Positions 46,803 to 57,514 of a DNA stretch of 64,000 bases are shown piece after piece (the first letter of the stretch is position 1; each line of letters begins with the position of its first letter). The stretch covers positions 12,369,108 through 12,433,107 of the forward strand of contig CM054114.1 of the NCBI GenBank assembly GCA_028673005.1. Direction: 5' to 3'. The position numbers and the translations under genes are program-made. The notes under the pieces are model-generated. The model ran no database searches, was not told the DNA's origin, and saw nothing but the letters and a program-made list of their open reading frames with translations. Origin of the DNA: Tanypteryx hageni. Lineage: Eukaryota; Arthropoda; Insecta; Odonata; Petaluridae.

Positions 46803-49800
46803 TTCCATCGCCTCCTTCGTCAGCAGCACACACACCCATTCGGTTTGCTATGATTTCGGGGAAACTCGCAAGGTTATAAAAATGCTATTCGTTGCTTATG
46901 CTTCGCACCTCCTGCTCCGTTCCGCAGCATCCTCTGAACGCTCTAATGCAGCGCATACCGAAACGCGTACGGAGCACGCTTTCTTGCATCCTTTATCGCC
47001 TTGGGTACTTAACAGCTGTTGGCCCGGCGCCCAACTACCGGTCATTAGGACCGCTTGGTTCCGGTGCTCGCTCGGAGGTTTGCCGCGAGATCGCAACGCT
47101 TGTGCCAGTCACCGCAGTCTGCTCGAAGGATTGTTGCCATGGAAGCAGGAATTTAAAAAAATGTGAATTTTACCATTTTTGCTCGTAATCACCGTTCGGC
47201 GACGTTGATTTTGTAAGAAAAGCGTGAGTTTCTTGAAAACGGAATCATATTCTGCTATACGGAGGAGTTTTCCGTCAATGTGTACAATAAATTAATTTTT
47301 GACGTCGGTATTTTTACGCCCTCTGAAAAATATAAAAAACTTGCTACGACTGATTAATACCGTTTATTTAATAATCGTTTCATTATCAAAAATCAGCAAA
47401 TTTTCGTTTTTATATGAGAAAATACCTTTGTAAAAGCGTTTGCCTGATAATATTTCAATACGGTACTTTAGTTCTTGTATAACTTATTACGAGTAAATGT
47501 ATTAGTTCATGATAAAACCATAATATAGACATTGGCATAGATTTACTTATTGACAAATAAAACTGTATAGAATATTTCATTTCAAGGGTAGAACATGATA
47601 GAGCAAATCTGAATCTGAAATTTACCATTTACCTTTTAATATTATCGCAGATGCAGTGAATCTGATTACAAGCAAGTACAACTAAACAGCCAGATATTGT
47701 CGCATTAGAATTGCTACCGCTAAACGTAGTATCTTAAAGAATTAACTCATTAATTTATCGCCTTCAAATGAATGACGCATCCCATTATTTAAAAATAACA
47801 GACAACGATTTTTCTTTCATGAACTTCTCGTCTCGGCCAGAAATGTTTTTTCAGCCTCTCCTTTCCGCGCGCGAGCGAAAACAAGTGAACATTGAAGACT
47901 TGAGTGATGACGCGGGATTGGAATCACGACGTAAAGCTCCTCGGTGCCGTGATTGGCGTGTCTGAAACTCGATGAAAAAATGTTTCAAAAAAGACAAAAA
48001 CTCCGCTGCTTGATTTATTTGCATTTTGTTCAACCTTTCGCCGTTTCGTTATTCATATATTTTCAACGTCAATCTCTCGGTTATGGCTCCTTTGAGATAT
48101 AACTGTTGATTCAGACGGGAATAAAAAAATAGAATAGGGGAGAAAGGTATAAAAAATTTTTTTCCGATGTCTTACGTGCCCGTACACACGAGTTCGCTCG
48201 CCTTCAAGTTCCCTCGGATTTATTTCATGTCTGCCGTTTCATTGTGGCCGTTAACCGCGCCATCTGGCGAACAAAAGGCTCCGTTCCATTGTTTCGCGGC
48301 CCACCCGACGTGAATGAACGCTGTTTGAAAGATTCGAGGATTCAACCTATCGGACATTCTAATTTAAATTTTGATGGGTTTTTGTGACTTGCATTTCTTT
48401 TTTAAAGACGAAAATCTTTTCGGCCTTTTTTTCTTCTAAATTAGTGTCCTAGGATTAGATTAACTTTGATGAATGCGGTTTTTGAAAGTTTTCCATGTAT
48501 AATGGGCTTACTATGCAAATTTTTTTACACAATATGCGATGAATAATGTTACAACTCGTTCTAACTGAAGCTAAAGCGCTATCACATTATCATTAACAAG
48601 GCGGTGGATATACTGAATTAATTATTTTCAAATCTACATAATCCGAGTGACATAAAGAATGTTTTTGCAAACGCTAGAATACTTGTTTCGAAAATCGATG
48701 TAGTTTCTGCCTTAATAACACGCAAATCCAAGTGAAGCACTTAAAATAAGGCAAAACCAATTCCTCATCTTATGGTGATAATTATAGAATTACTAAACCT
48801 GCTCTTTTGTGGATCTGCGTTTCTGATAAATGATGGGGAAACGTTTTCGGGTTGAATTAGGAACTCGTGGAGAGCAAAGTTTTAAGTCTTTTAAGCTGTT
48901 TAAAGTCAAGGGGAAAAGTAGACTCTGAAGTGATACAGACGGTGTAATTACAAATCCTCGCTTCTTTTCTTATTAGATTAGTTGAATACATATTTCTTAT
49001 ACCTCAGACTCTTAAATGAGTGAAAAGGTGATTGGCTCTAGTACGAATTGTAACTGAATTTATATCTTAACATGCAAGTGCTGCATATAAATTTAGCAAA
49101 GCTAAATTTAATCTTTTAATGGAGTAATCGAAGATAGCAAGCATTGGCTGGCATACTAAACGATGATATAATGTCTACACGTGTTTTTGGCGAAGAGTAC
49201 TTATGTTGAAGCAAAATATATAAATACTATAGCTTTCAAAATTCTACTCTTTCATAAATTTTTAACTTTACTAGTTCCTTTAACTTCATGTTACAGGACA
49301 AATAAAAGTCAAAACTTAAAATTTATCTGAGAACGGCGAGAGGAATGGAATGCTAGCCTCAAGTAATTTGGACATTTCGCTCAATTTATGCTAATCGATC
49401 CAATAAATATACAGAAGCTGTAACTTCATGCGATTTCAGATGACTGAACTTCACGGTATCTATCGGTAGTATACTCAATCTGTCAGAAGCTTCTTGCGTC
49501 CTCTGTCAGATCTTCTCCACGAATTCTAACCATCCGAAACTCTCCTTCTAGAAAATTCATTCGCCGGCTCCATCAATATTGCAAAACCTCGGCTGTGTAA
49601 GGTGAGGTTTGATTCTCATGAGTGAAATTATTAAAAGGATATTATCTCCAAGGAAACTTTCTCTGTCGTCCTTCCGCCCACGAAGACTTATTGGCGGTAG
49701 GGTGATGTCGAGGAGGCACCATTCTGATATCTTAGAACCGGAGCATTTGGAATTTTCTTCCTATTCTGTATATCTACTTTAGAACAACAGTCCTACAAGA

Positions 49801-50167
49801 GTAGCACAGCAGTAACGTATAAAAAACGGAACCCGTCGTATGAATTGTATATATCGCTTAGAACTTCAAATTCATATTGAACCAGAATTACTTTTAAGAA
49901 AGGTTATTTTTCACATATGCAGTTTCATGTTTGGGAGAAATGCTAGTTAAAAATTTTGACAAGGTGACATAAGGCAGAAGCCCCATAAAAGATTTGCAGA
50001 GAGCTCCTTTAGCCTTGGTGGTCAGATAGCTCTCATTCATATCTAGGTTATTTTATGAGAGAAAATGCTGATTAGGATATCGAGGAGCTCATAAACACCA
50101 ACAAGAAAAAGAAGGATATTAATATATCATATGGCTATAGTGATCCAAGAGGTTGATTAGCCATAAA
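46803..50167. other. Mostly AT-rich non-coding sequence
   Basis: Overlapping frames of 94-98 codons at 46882-47188 in two phases lie in a more balanced-GC block without domain features. Nothing else was recognised over 3.3 kb. Confidence 0.35.
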
Positions 50168-50235
50168 TACAATATAAATATATATATATAATATATATAT
50201 ATATATGAATACAATATATCTATCAATATATCATA
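50168..50235. repeat. AT-rich low-complexity run
   Basis: Interrupted (AT)n with AATACAATATA words. Confidence 0.8.
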
Positions 50236-51024
50236 TTCTCCATTGCATTACTTGATAGTCAAGTCATACAGAAATAAAAAAATATTTGACAACGCAACGG
50301 GAGCTTCGGTCCTTGGTTGAAATAGTTTCGGAGGATATGATTAATGTGTGAATGTAATTTTTTTATTCGCTCCGATGATGTTTTGGTAGAAAGGTGGATT
50401 GCCAATAACAACTGCCCATTAATACTTCGAAGATTTGTATAATATATAATTTACATTGAGTAAACGGAGTACACGACTGCCAATTTATTCCAGATCATGT
50501 TGAGCCAAAATCGAAAATCCTTGCCTATGGATTCGCATTTGCTTTCGGACTGCTCCAACTCGGAAAATTTAAAAAAAAATCCAAATTACGTATTTTTGTT
50601 CAAACTTGATGAATTACAACCATCCTCGCCTACATAATGAATTCAGTTTTGATCTGAGATAGGTCAGACGCATCCAGAGTCTGCGGCGTCCCAACTTCGG
50701 AGGGAAATAGAGATTTTTTCCCCTTCATTCTGGCTCAACTCAAAAGTCAGAAGCACTCTCGGAAGTCATGGGAAAACCAATATGGCCACACGCGTCGAAA
50801 AGGGGTTATAACAGTTTGGCCTCGTCTACCCGTCATTACGGTAGCTATGGCGGATACGGAGGAGCGTGGGAGAGAGAAAGGAACGGAGGGAGAGAGAGTA
50901 GGTTAGGTAGTAGCGGATGCGGGAGAGGTTAGTTGATTCTTGGGATCCGCACCCAACCGTTGTGGGTTCGGTCCGTGATTGATGACCCTTTGCGCGAGAG
51001 TCAGCCATCTTGGCTACTCCTCCT
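50236..51024. other. Non-coding sequence
   Basis: No supported gene. A short GA run lies at 50868-50900. Confidence 0.4.
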
Positions 51025-52010
51025 CCTCTCCGGTAACCACCCACTCCCTCACCATCCTGCTCACGGTTCCTCGCTTCCCCTCCCTCTCTCTCCTCCCTTC
51101 CTCTCTCCTCCCTTCCTCTCTTCTCCCTTCCTCTCTTTTCCCTTCCTCTCTTCTTCCTTCTTCTTCTCCCTCTCTTCTCCCTTCCTCTCTTCTCCCTTCC
51201 TCTCTTCTCCCTTCCTCTCTTCTCCCTTCCTCTCTTCTCCCTTCCTCCCTTTCTCTTCCCTCACTCTCCTTTTCCCTCCCTCTCCTTCTCCCTCCCACTC
51301 CTTCTCCCTCCCGCTCCTTCTTCCTCCCGCTCCTCCCTCCCTCCCCTTCTCCCTCCCTCTCCTCCCCCATCCTCTCCTCCTCCCTCCCTCTCCTCCCTCA
51401 CTCTCCTTCTCCCTCCATCTCTCTTCCCCTCCCTCTCCTTCAGCCTCCCTCTCTCTTCCCCACCCTCTCTTCACCTCTCTCTCTTCACCTCCCTCTCTCC
51501 TTTCTCTCTCCCTCTCTCTTCTCCTCCTCCCTCTCCCTTCTCCTCCTCCCTCTCTCCCTCTTCCCCTCCCTCTTTCTCTCCTCTTTCTCATTTTTCCCTC
51601 TCTTTCCCTCCCTCTCTCTTTCCCTCCTTCTCTCTCACTCCATCTCTCTTTCACTCCCTCTCTCTTTCCATCCCTCTCTTTCCCTCCCTCTCTCTCTCAC
51701 TCCCTCTCTCTTTCACTCCCTCTCTCTTTCCATCCCTCTCTTTCCCTCCCTCTCTCTTTCACTCCCTCTCTCTCACTCCCTCTCTCTTTCACTCCCTCTC
51801 TCTTTCCATCCCTCTCTTTCCCTCCCTCTCTCTTTCACTCCCTTTCTCTTTCCCTCCCTCTCTCTTTCCCTCCCTCTCTCTTTCCCTCCCTCTCTCTTTC
51901 CCTCCCTCTCTCTCACTCCCTCTCTCTTTCACTCCCTCTCTTTCCCTCCCTATCTCTTCCCTTCTCTTTTCCCCTCTCTCTCCTTCCATCTCTCTTTTTC
52001 TCGCTAACAC
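51025..52010. repeat. Giant CT pyrimidine tract, about 0.98 kb
   Basis: Nearly a kilobase of C and T on the plus strand with very few purines. Sub-domains are visible: TTCCTCTCTTCTCCC units at 51105-51245, CTCCTTCTCCCTCCC units at 51260-51430, and CCCTCTCTCTTTCACTCC units at 51600-51950. In the last part a longer unit containing TTTCCATCCCTCTCTTTCCC recurs at about 51665, 51727 and 51803, so there is higher-order repetition. Frames of 342-360 codons in two phases and 197 on the minus strand are compositional. Confidence 0.95.
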
Positions 52011-53024
52011 GTTAAGTGATCGCCTCGCACGTCAAGAGCCGTTGTTTTATTTATGTCTCCTCCCACGCAGAACACTTTCGAGAAAATTTTCAACTTGCAA
52101 TTCGAACATTTTTCTCCGTTTTGTTTGCATTTGGCACCGAGTAATCGTCTCTTGACAGCGCTGTGAAGAAATAAATTATCATCTCGCAAAACGGTTCTGC
52201 GCCGCCTCGTCTCTCTCTGCAAAATCAACGTGCCTCTTTCGCTCGTTTCCTTTTGAATGGGAAATATAACCTAACAAGTTCGGGTGTTGTTTCGGGAGTT
52301 TAATAACTTATCAGAATCAGGTAAAAGTAGCACACAAGAATTGGATGACAATTTGAAAAACCATGTTTTGTTTCATACTCCTATAACGAGTTAGATTATA
52401 AATAAATAAATATGATTTCCTTAAAGTGGCAGATGCCTTGGTTGTTAGTGTAACATCGGACCCAATATATATTTTTAAAATTCTTGCCTCAAAAAATTTC
52501 AATATTTTACTCTTCTCCTGCCTTAAATGATTTTCTACGAATATTATTTCTCGGTGCTGTAATTTTCCTTAATCTTTTTTCGGTGGCAATTTCCCGGGCC
52601 TTTCATATTGAATTTTCGACCTATTACGAGTATCAACAAAATATATCACCGGAAAACATGCTTTCTTGAGATAAAATACGCTTAATTTAGTAACCGAAAT
52701 CGTGAAAGGGAGATTTTATGCCTGCTGCATAAAAATGGTCTTCTGTTGAGTGAATAATCCATAAATCATCCGCCTATTCACAGTTTTGGCGCTCGCCGAT
52801 ATTTTTCAAGCAACACGAATGAACGGCATTTGAGAGTTATTCCGTGGACGGATGAACGCGAAAGATTTTTGATTTATAGTTTTACGAATATTTATATCGG
52901 TCTTATAGCCATGACTAAATCAAAAGAGCCTTGTCTTTATGGTTAGGCATAATTAGAAGAGAGATATGGATGTAATCACCGTGGCATACATAACCATCTT
53001 TTTTCAATCCATTCCTTCCACTCA
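52011..53024. other. AT-rich non-coding sequence
   Basis: No supported gene. Confidence 0.4.
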
Positions 53025-53155
53025 GCCATCCTCCTCCCCCCTCCCTCCTCTCCCCTCCCTCCTCCTCTCCCCTCCCTCTCCCTCCCTCCTCCTCTCCCCT
53101 CCCTCTCCCTCCATCCTCCTCTCCCCTTCCACACTCCCACTCCACTCCCCCGATT
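53025..53155. repeat. CT-rich tract of CCTCCTCTCCCCTCCCTCT units
   Basis: About four tandem units of 19-25 bp between 53040 and 53130. Confidence 0.8.
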
Positions 53156-53760
53156 ACGCCGACTCCTTCTTTTCCCTCTTGATTGAGTCGTTTATCGATA
53201 TGCTTGCATTATATCGGAGACGTTGAAAAAGTGAAGTTAATGTATCTTTTTTGTAAGCAATTCTAATCCTTTCGTGGATTCAAATTGGACATATTATAGG
53301 CTACTTGTCTTTTTAGGCACTATAAGAATAATGTTTGTTCAATTTTGGGGAGAGATTAAGGCTGTCGACTCAATGAATGAATGACTCTTTTGAGTCAAAA
53401 CCTAGTTAGTCATTTTTATTTTTCGTATTGGAATTTGTACAAATACTTTCAATAAATTTGTTTTTACAAATTTTTTCTTTAAATTATCAGAATGTTTTTA
53501 TGTATATGTGTGCACACTATGAATCAACTGTAACATGGTCTCCGAGGTCCATGTCACACGATCTCGTTATAAATAGACCCTTTCAAAATTTTAAAAGTGC
53601 CTTGGTATTAGCCAAAATAAGGCAAAACGAAAGATAAATTAATTTAATTTACTACCTCTGATGCACCACTAAAGGGTCGCCTGATTTTTATTACAATTTA
53701 AACCAATCAAGAAGCATTCAACATTGTTTTCGATTTCTTTTCAAAAGTAAATGGAGTTGG
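53156..53760. other. AT-rich non-coding sequence
   Basis: It precedes the hAT fossil and may contain more of it in unrecognisable form. No frame is supported. Confidence 0.3.
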
Positions 53761-53960
53761 CGGAGAATTAAAGAAATTGTGACGTTTGTGCTTTCAGTTC
53801 CAGTTTCGAACGCAGCCTGCGAACGTGTGTTCAAAGTGTCATTAATGAATTGTGTAAAGTTCGAAATAATTTAAGTGTGGACCAAATCAAGTATGCGCCA
53901 ATTTTAATTACGCTTGTAAAGATTTCCATGCCGTTTTACTATCAAAACCAGATATTATGG
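53761..53960 (+). pseudogene. hAT transposase C-terminal dimerisation domain, frameshifted fossil
   Basis: The frame starting at 53761 reads into LSVPVSNAACERVFKV, the signature of the hATC dimerisation domain (usually SNA..ERvFS). It then hits a stop at 53872. A second frame carries the continuation VRNNLSVDQIKYAPILIT from 53859, matching the usual RN.LS...V/I..L part of the domain. A single frameshift in 53825-53860 therefore separates the two halves. No catalytic core is seen upstream. It is a different lineage from the intact hAT at 61.6 kb as far as can be judged. Confidence 0.75.
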
Positions 53961-54153
53961 AGACTGCTATAAGTTGTTCAAAACACAAATTAAAATTAAA
54001 TAAATGAAGTATGGCTTTTGAAGTAATGCTATTTTTTTAAGGTTAATTATTATAATTTATAGAATAATGCTAAAACAAAATTAAGGCGATCCTAGGGCCG
54101 CGTTATATCGTGTGTATAATTCTCACATCACCTTCGTAGAGAAATTCATTTTT

Positions 54154-54370
54154 AGGCTGTTTCCAAAGGAAACATAGCCTTATGAAATGGTCCTGTCTGT
54201 CTGTATGTGTGTTTGTGTGTATGTGTGAGTGTCCCCTACTAACAACTTTTGCACCAATGAGTTGAAATGGGCCGATTTTCATGAAGCTTGGTATGTTGCT
54301 CGTGCTGCCAGGGCCCACCTCCGAGCTATATTTCATTTCGCGAAGATTGAAGTCCCGGGTTCGATTCCAG
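54154..54370 (+). repeat. SINE-like repeat: hairpin, GTCTGTCT, ATGAAGCTTGGTATG, B-box-like tail
   Basis: It begins with hairpin AGGCTGTTTCC-AAA-GGAAACATAGCCT (54154-54180). Then come CTGTCTGTCTGTATGTGTG, the core CCGATTTTCATGAAGCTTGG (about 54273-54292), and a tail GCGAAGATTGAAGTCCCGGG with TTCGATTCCAGG. The tail contains a perfect Pol III B-box sequence, GGTTCGATTCC. A homologous copy in opposite orientation lies at 57225-57424. No A box was found, so it is not a conventional tRNA-headed SINE. Confidence 0.65.
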
Positions 54371-55427
54371 GAACGTTTTTTCCTTATTTGTTTTGCATAG
54401 GAAGTCTCAAATTCATCGTGCAGAGATGTTTTCTTTAATATATTAAAATATCTTTAAAATTGTGATATTGGAGCGAGGTTTGTACTGTTCTAAATGGAAA
54501 ATAATGTAGAATCTAATTCTTACCACCGAATTCTGATAATTGATCTGATTTTCTCGAATTTCTAATAAACAGCGTTTTAAATCGCATTTCATCGGATTGC
54601 TGCCATGGAGACGATTATTACCGAACCCGGCTTCGGCATAGACGAGTGAACAAATGGGTTATTTTGTTTTCCGCTCGACTACACTTCAGAAATGGAAAGT
54701 TGATGCGGACATATTAGCGTATAAACAGTAACATTTATTAAATCCGATTATTAAAAAAATACATGCAAAATATAACGTCAGAAATAGATTTCGACATGAT
54801 TTTAGTATTTTAAACCTGATAATGCTCTATCAATGTGTTTTACAATTTTTCTCGATCACTGATAAACTATGAATTACAAATGGTATTATGGTATGAGAAT
54901 TCCTTGGAATGACCAACACATACTGAAACATTTTCTGTCAATATAAGCAATCAATTAGGGACGTCAACTTTGGGAAAGCAGCCTGCATTAGTCCTGGTTT
55001 GGTCTTCTTATTTATCATCGCCTAATTCGCAAATGTGTGTCACTCCGTCGACATATCCGGCATTGAATTCGCTTTCCGTTAGACTTCATTCTTTCCCACT
55101 TTCCCTCACTCCATCCTTCCTATTATCTCTCTCTCTCTCTATCCCTCTCTCTCTCCCTTTTACTCTTTAGCTAACTGACTCATTTAACGCCTGCACCCAT
55201 CCATCCATGTCAAGCCCACACGCACACTAATCTCCCTCCCTCACCTCCCTTCTTTCATCCTCGCTCCATCTCCCTCCGCCACTTTCTCTTTCCACCTCTT
55301 ACCTTCCCATTCTCTATTTTTTATCTCTTTCACTTCCTATTCCTTTTTTCCCCAAGTTCCGCATATTTTTTCTGGCTTTAATTTTTTTTATTTCCTGCCA
55401 TTTTTTTTCTTTAATTTTCTTTCTTTA
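54371..55427. other. AT-rich non-coding sequence with CT patches at 55085-55165 and 55225-55330
   Basis: No supported gene. Confidence 0.4.
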
Positions 55428-55527
55428 CCTTTCCTTTAGGTATTGATGGAATAATGTGATCCGAAGATCCCATGCAGACAGGCATAAGCTGTAAAGGTGG
55501 GAATAATTTTGAAACGAGAAAAATGTC

Positions 55528-55598
55528 TGCTATGAACGGGAATCGAACCCGGGTCTTCCACTTGCCGGGCGGATATTCTACCACTGAACTATCGTAGC
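55528..55598 (-). tRNA. tRNA-like gene or pseudogene, Gly-type body with GGC anticodon
   Basis: The minus strand folds as a 71-nt cloverleaf: acceptor GCTACGA/TCATAGC with one mismatch, D arm GTTC/GAAT, anticodon stem TCCGC/GTGGA with loop CCGGCAA, and T loop TTCGATT. Length and body match tRNA-Gly, but the loop centre reads GGC, which would decode alanine, and position 33 is C instead of the near-universal U. A box TAGTTCAGTGG and B box GGTTCGATTCC are both perfect, and TTTTT follows three bases after the end. It looks transcribable by RNA polymerase III, but it is probably a SINE-type tRNA-derived sequence rather than a functional tRNA. Confidence 0.55.
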
Positions 55599-55865
55599 AG
55601 ATCAATTTTCTCGTTTCTGATCGCGGATGTTTTCTTGGTTGGGACGGAACTAGCCAAGCTAGTATCAAACTGCCCCAACGGATGTCCTCGAAGAGATACA
55701 TCGAAGAAAACTCCTCCCTCTTAAATGGTGAGATTGCCAAGCAAGAAATTGATGGAATAATGTGATCCGAAGATCCTATGCAGACAGACATAAGCTGTAA
55801 AGGTGGGAATAATTTTCCGTCCCAACCAAGAAAACATCCGCGTTCAGAAACGAGAAAATTGATCT

Positions 55866-55937
55866 GCTACGATAGTTCAGTGATAGAATATCCGCCCGGC
55901 AAGTGGAAGACCCGGGTTCAATTCCCGGTCATATGCA
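55866..55937 (+). pseudogene. tRNA-like sequence, second unit of the foldback
   Basis: It is the inverted copy of the 55528-55598 unit. The anticodon loop CCGGCAA is the same. One A-box change (TAGTTCAGTGA), one B-box change (GGTTCAATTCC) and an extra T in the 3' acceptor strand (TCATATGC) weaken the cloverleaf. TTTTTT follows within a few bases. The differences show that the two arms have been mutating independently. Confidence 0.6.
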
Positions 55938-55981
55938 GACATTTTTTCTCGTTTCAAAATTATTCCCTTTCCTTTAGGTAT

Positions 55982-56340
55982 CACTTTTCTACGTACCAAT
56001 AATTTGTCATCTCCTTTCTCCGTCTCCTTAGCATTCTCGCTCTTCCAATTACATCCAACTCGATGGCGTCATTTTCTTTCTCAATTTTCTTTTCTTTAAT
56101 CCGTAACTTCACTTTACATCGCTTTAACTGTTCATTAAAACAAGTGAAGCTTTTTTTATGCTTTTTTATTTTATAAACGCGCTTTTGTTTTCGCTCTGGT
56201 TGTCCAGTCCGTGGATCCATCGGTCCGTCTGGGCGATCAAATAAATTTAAAAATCAAGTAAGAGATATTAGAATTAAATTTGCAGGGTGCTTGTGATCTA
56301 CGTTACCAAATACTACGGTGCCAAAGAAATTATATGGAGA
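55982..56340. other. Non-coding sequence
   Basis: No supported gene. The minus-strand 79-codon frame (55981-56220) is Lys/Arg-rich from an A-rich strand. Confidence 0.35.
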
Positions 56341-56522
56341 AGTCGGTGGGCGACAGAGAATGCCTTCAAAAATTTCAAATTAAGATTCTAAGTTATCGAT
56401 AGCGTTAAATTTGTTCATTATTTGTGTGACCATCAGTGCCATCTATAACACAGTAGGATTCTTTTGAACAGTCGGTGGGCGGCAGGGAGTGTCTTCAAAA
56501 TTTTCAAATTATGATTCTGAGT
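56341..56522. repeat. Partial tandem duplication, 53-bp unit spaced 129 bp
   Basis: AGTCGGTGGGCGACAGAGAA at 56341 and AGTCGGTGGGCGGCAGGGAG at 56470 begin two similar blocks of about 53 bp that both end in GATTCT(A/G)AGT. The intervening sequence is not clearly duplicated. Confidence 0.75.
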
Positions 56523-57224
56523 AAATGGTTACATTAGAGAGAAAGTTCAAATTTTTTAATTGATTATCGAATAAATTACTTTATGTCATATAATTATGTT
56601 ACTAAATTTATGAAGAATTTTAAGTTACCAATTCTAAATAGACCTCAATAAATAAAACACACTTTTTCATATTGCGTCAGAAAATGGAGCACCCATTTCT
56701 TACTATATACTCTTAGAGATTAGCTTCATAATTTCAGAAGTAACAAGATGGTCCAAACGGAACTTATGATGCCTGATTTCCGTTTAATCATTTATTTAAT
56801 ACTTATATTGGCTTTAATAGCTTTAAAATCACCGTGGATATGTACCTCTTTGTGTTACTACATTTCATAATTTAGCGTTATAAAATATTACAAATATATT
56901 TGAACAGAAAACTAAATGGATCACGCGTATTTGTGCGGCAAAAATAACGCGTGTATGTACGTACTAGACTATGCCGAATCCGAGTCTAACAATAGTCGTT
57001 GCAATGGCAACACTCTCATAATGAGTGATAAAAACAGCAAAAAACGCAAGTAGTTACGTTAAATTCGAAGAAATACGATCGATAAGCAAAATTCTACGAT
57101 AAAAATTATAATATCCACTCCTATCCTCAGAGAATAATGCAAATTACAATTCTAAGATATTTTAATGTGCAAGAGAAAATTATTCTGCACGATGGATTTC
57201 AGATTTCCCATGTAAATCGAAGGG
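56523..57224. other. AT-rich non-coding sequence
   Basis: No supported gene. Confidence 0.4.
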
Positions 57225-57424
57225 ATGGATAGTTCTTAGAATCGAACCTGGGACTTTCAATCTTCGCAACAAAAACTATCCTCGGGAGCTCAGTTCCAGT
57301 AGCAGGAGACTTCCACTAAGTGTCATGAAAATCGGTCTCTTGGTTCAAAATGTAATAGGGGGGCCAGACTAACAGACAAAACTAAGAAACTATAAGCCTA
57401 TTCTCATTCTGGAAAGTAGGCTAA
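57225..57424 (-). repeat. SINE-like repeat, second copy of the 54.2-kb family
   Basis: On the minus strand it opens with a hairpin (TAGCCTACTTTCC ... GAGAATAGGCTTA). It continues through a degenerate TTTGTCTGTTAGTCTGG segment and the core ACCGATTTTCATGACACTTAG, and ends with GCGAAGATTGAAAGTCCCAG and GTTCGATTC. The order and spacing match 54154-54370, so this is a genuine repeat family. The microsatellite has decayed in this copy. Confidence 0.65.
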
Positions 57425-57514
57425 AAATATTTCTTTTGACATTTTTCGATGAAATTTTTGAACAGAAGATATACTTGAGTATTTTCCTGCGCTTTCATGA
57501 TAAGGTCTTCTATA

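Larger units (their letters stand above)
55444..55965. mobile_element. 522-bp foldback retroposon with two divergent tRNA-like units
   Basis: Flanked by a perfect 16-bp duplication, CCTTTCCTTTAGGTAT, at 55428-55443 and 55966-55981, which supports insertion as one unit. Inside, a block of about 67 bp beginning TGATGGAATAATGTGATCCG occurs twice in direct orientation (55444 and 55750). About 150 bp carrying a tRNA-like sequence occurs twice in inverted orientation (55499-55648 and 55819-55967), around a central region. Each tRNA-like unit is bounded by GAAACGAGAAAA and TTTTCTCGTTTC. Long target duplications suit a retroposon. The only similar locus here is the decayed pair at 25.6 kb. Confidence 0.75.

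Noticed and set aside
50933..52015. Open frames of 342-360 codons
   Set aside because: They lie wholly in the CT tract, are open in two phases at once and encode Ser/Leu/Pro/Phe strings. Composition explains them.
55411..55791. 126-codon minus-strand frame and its 74-codon plus-strand partner
   Set aside because: They translate the two tRNA-like arms of the foldback, which is why they share the same peptide string.
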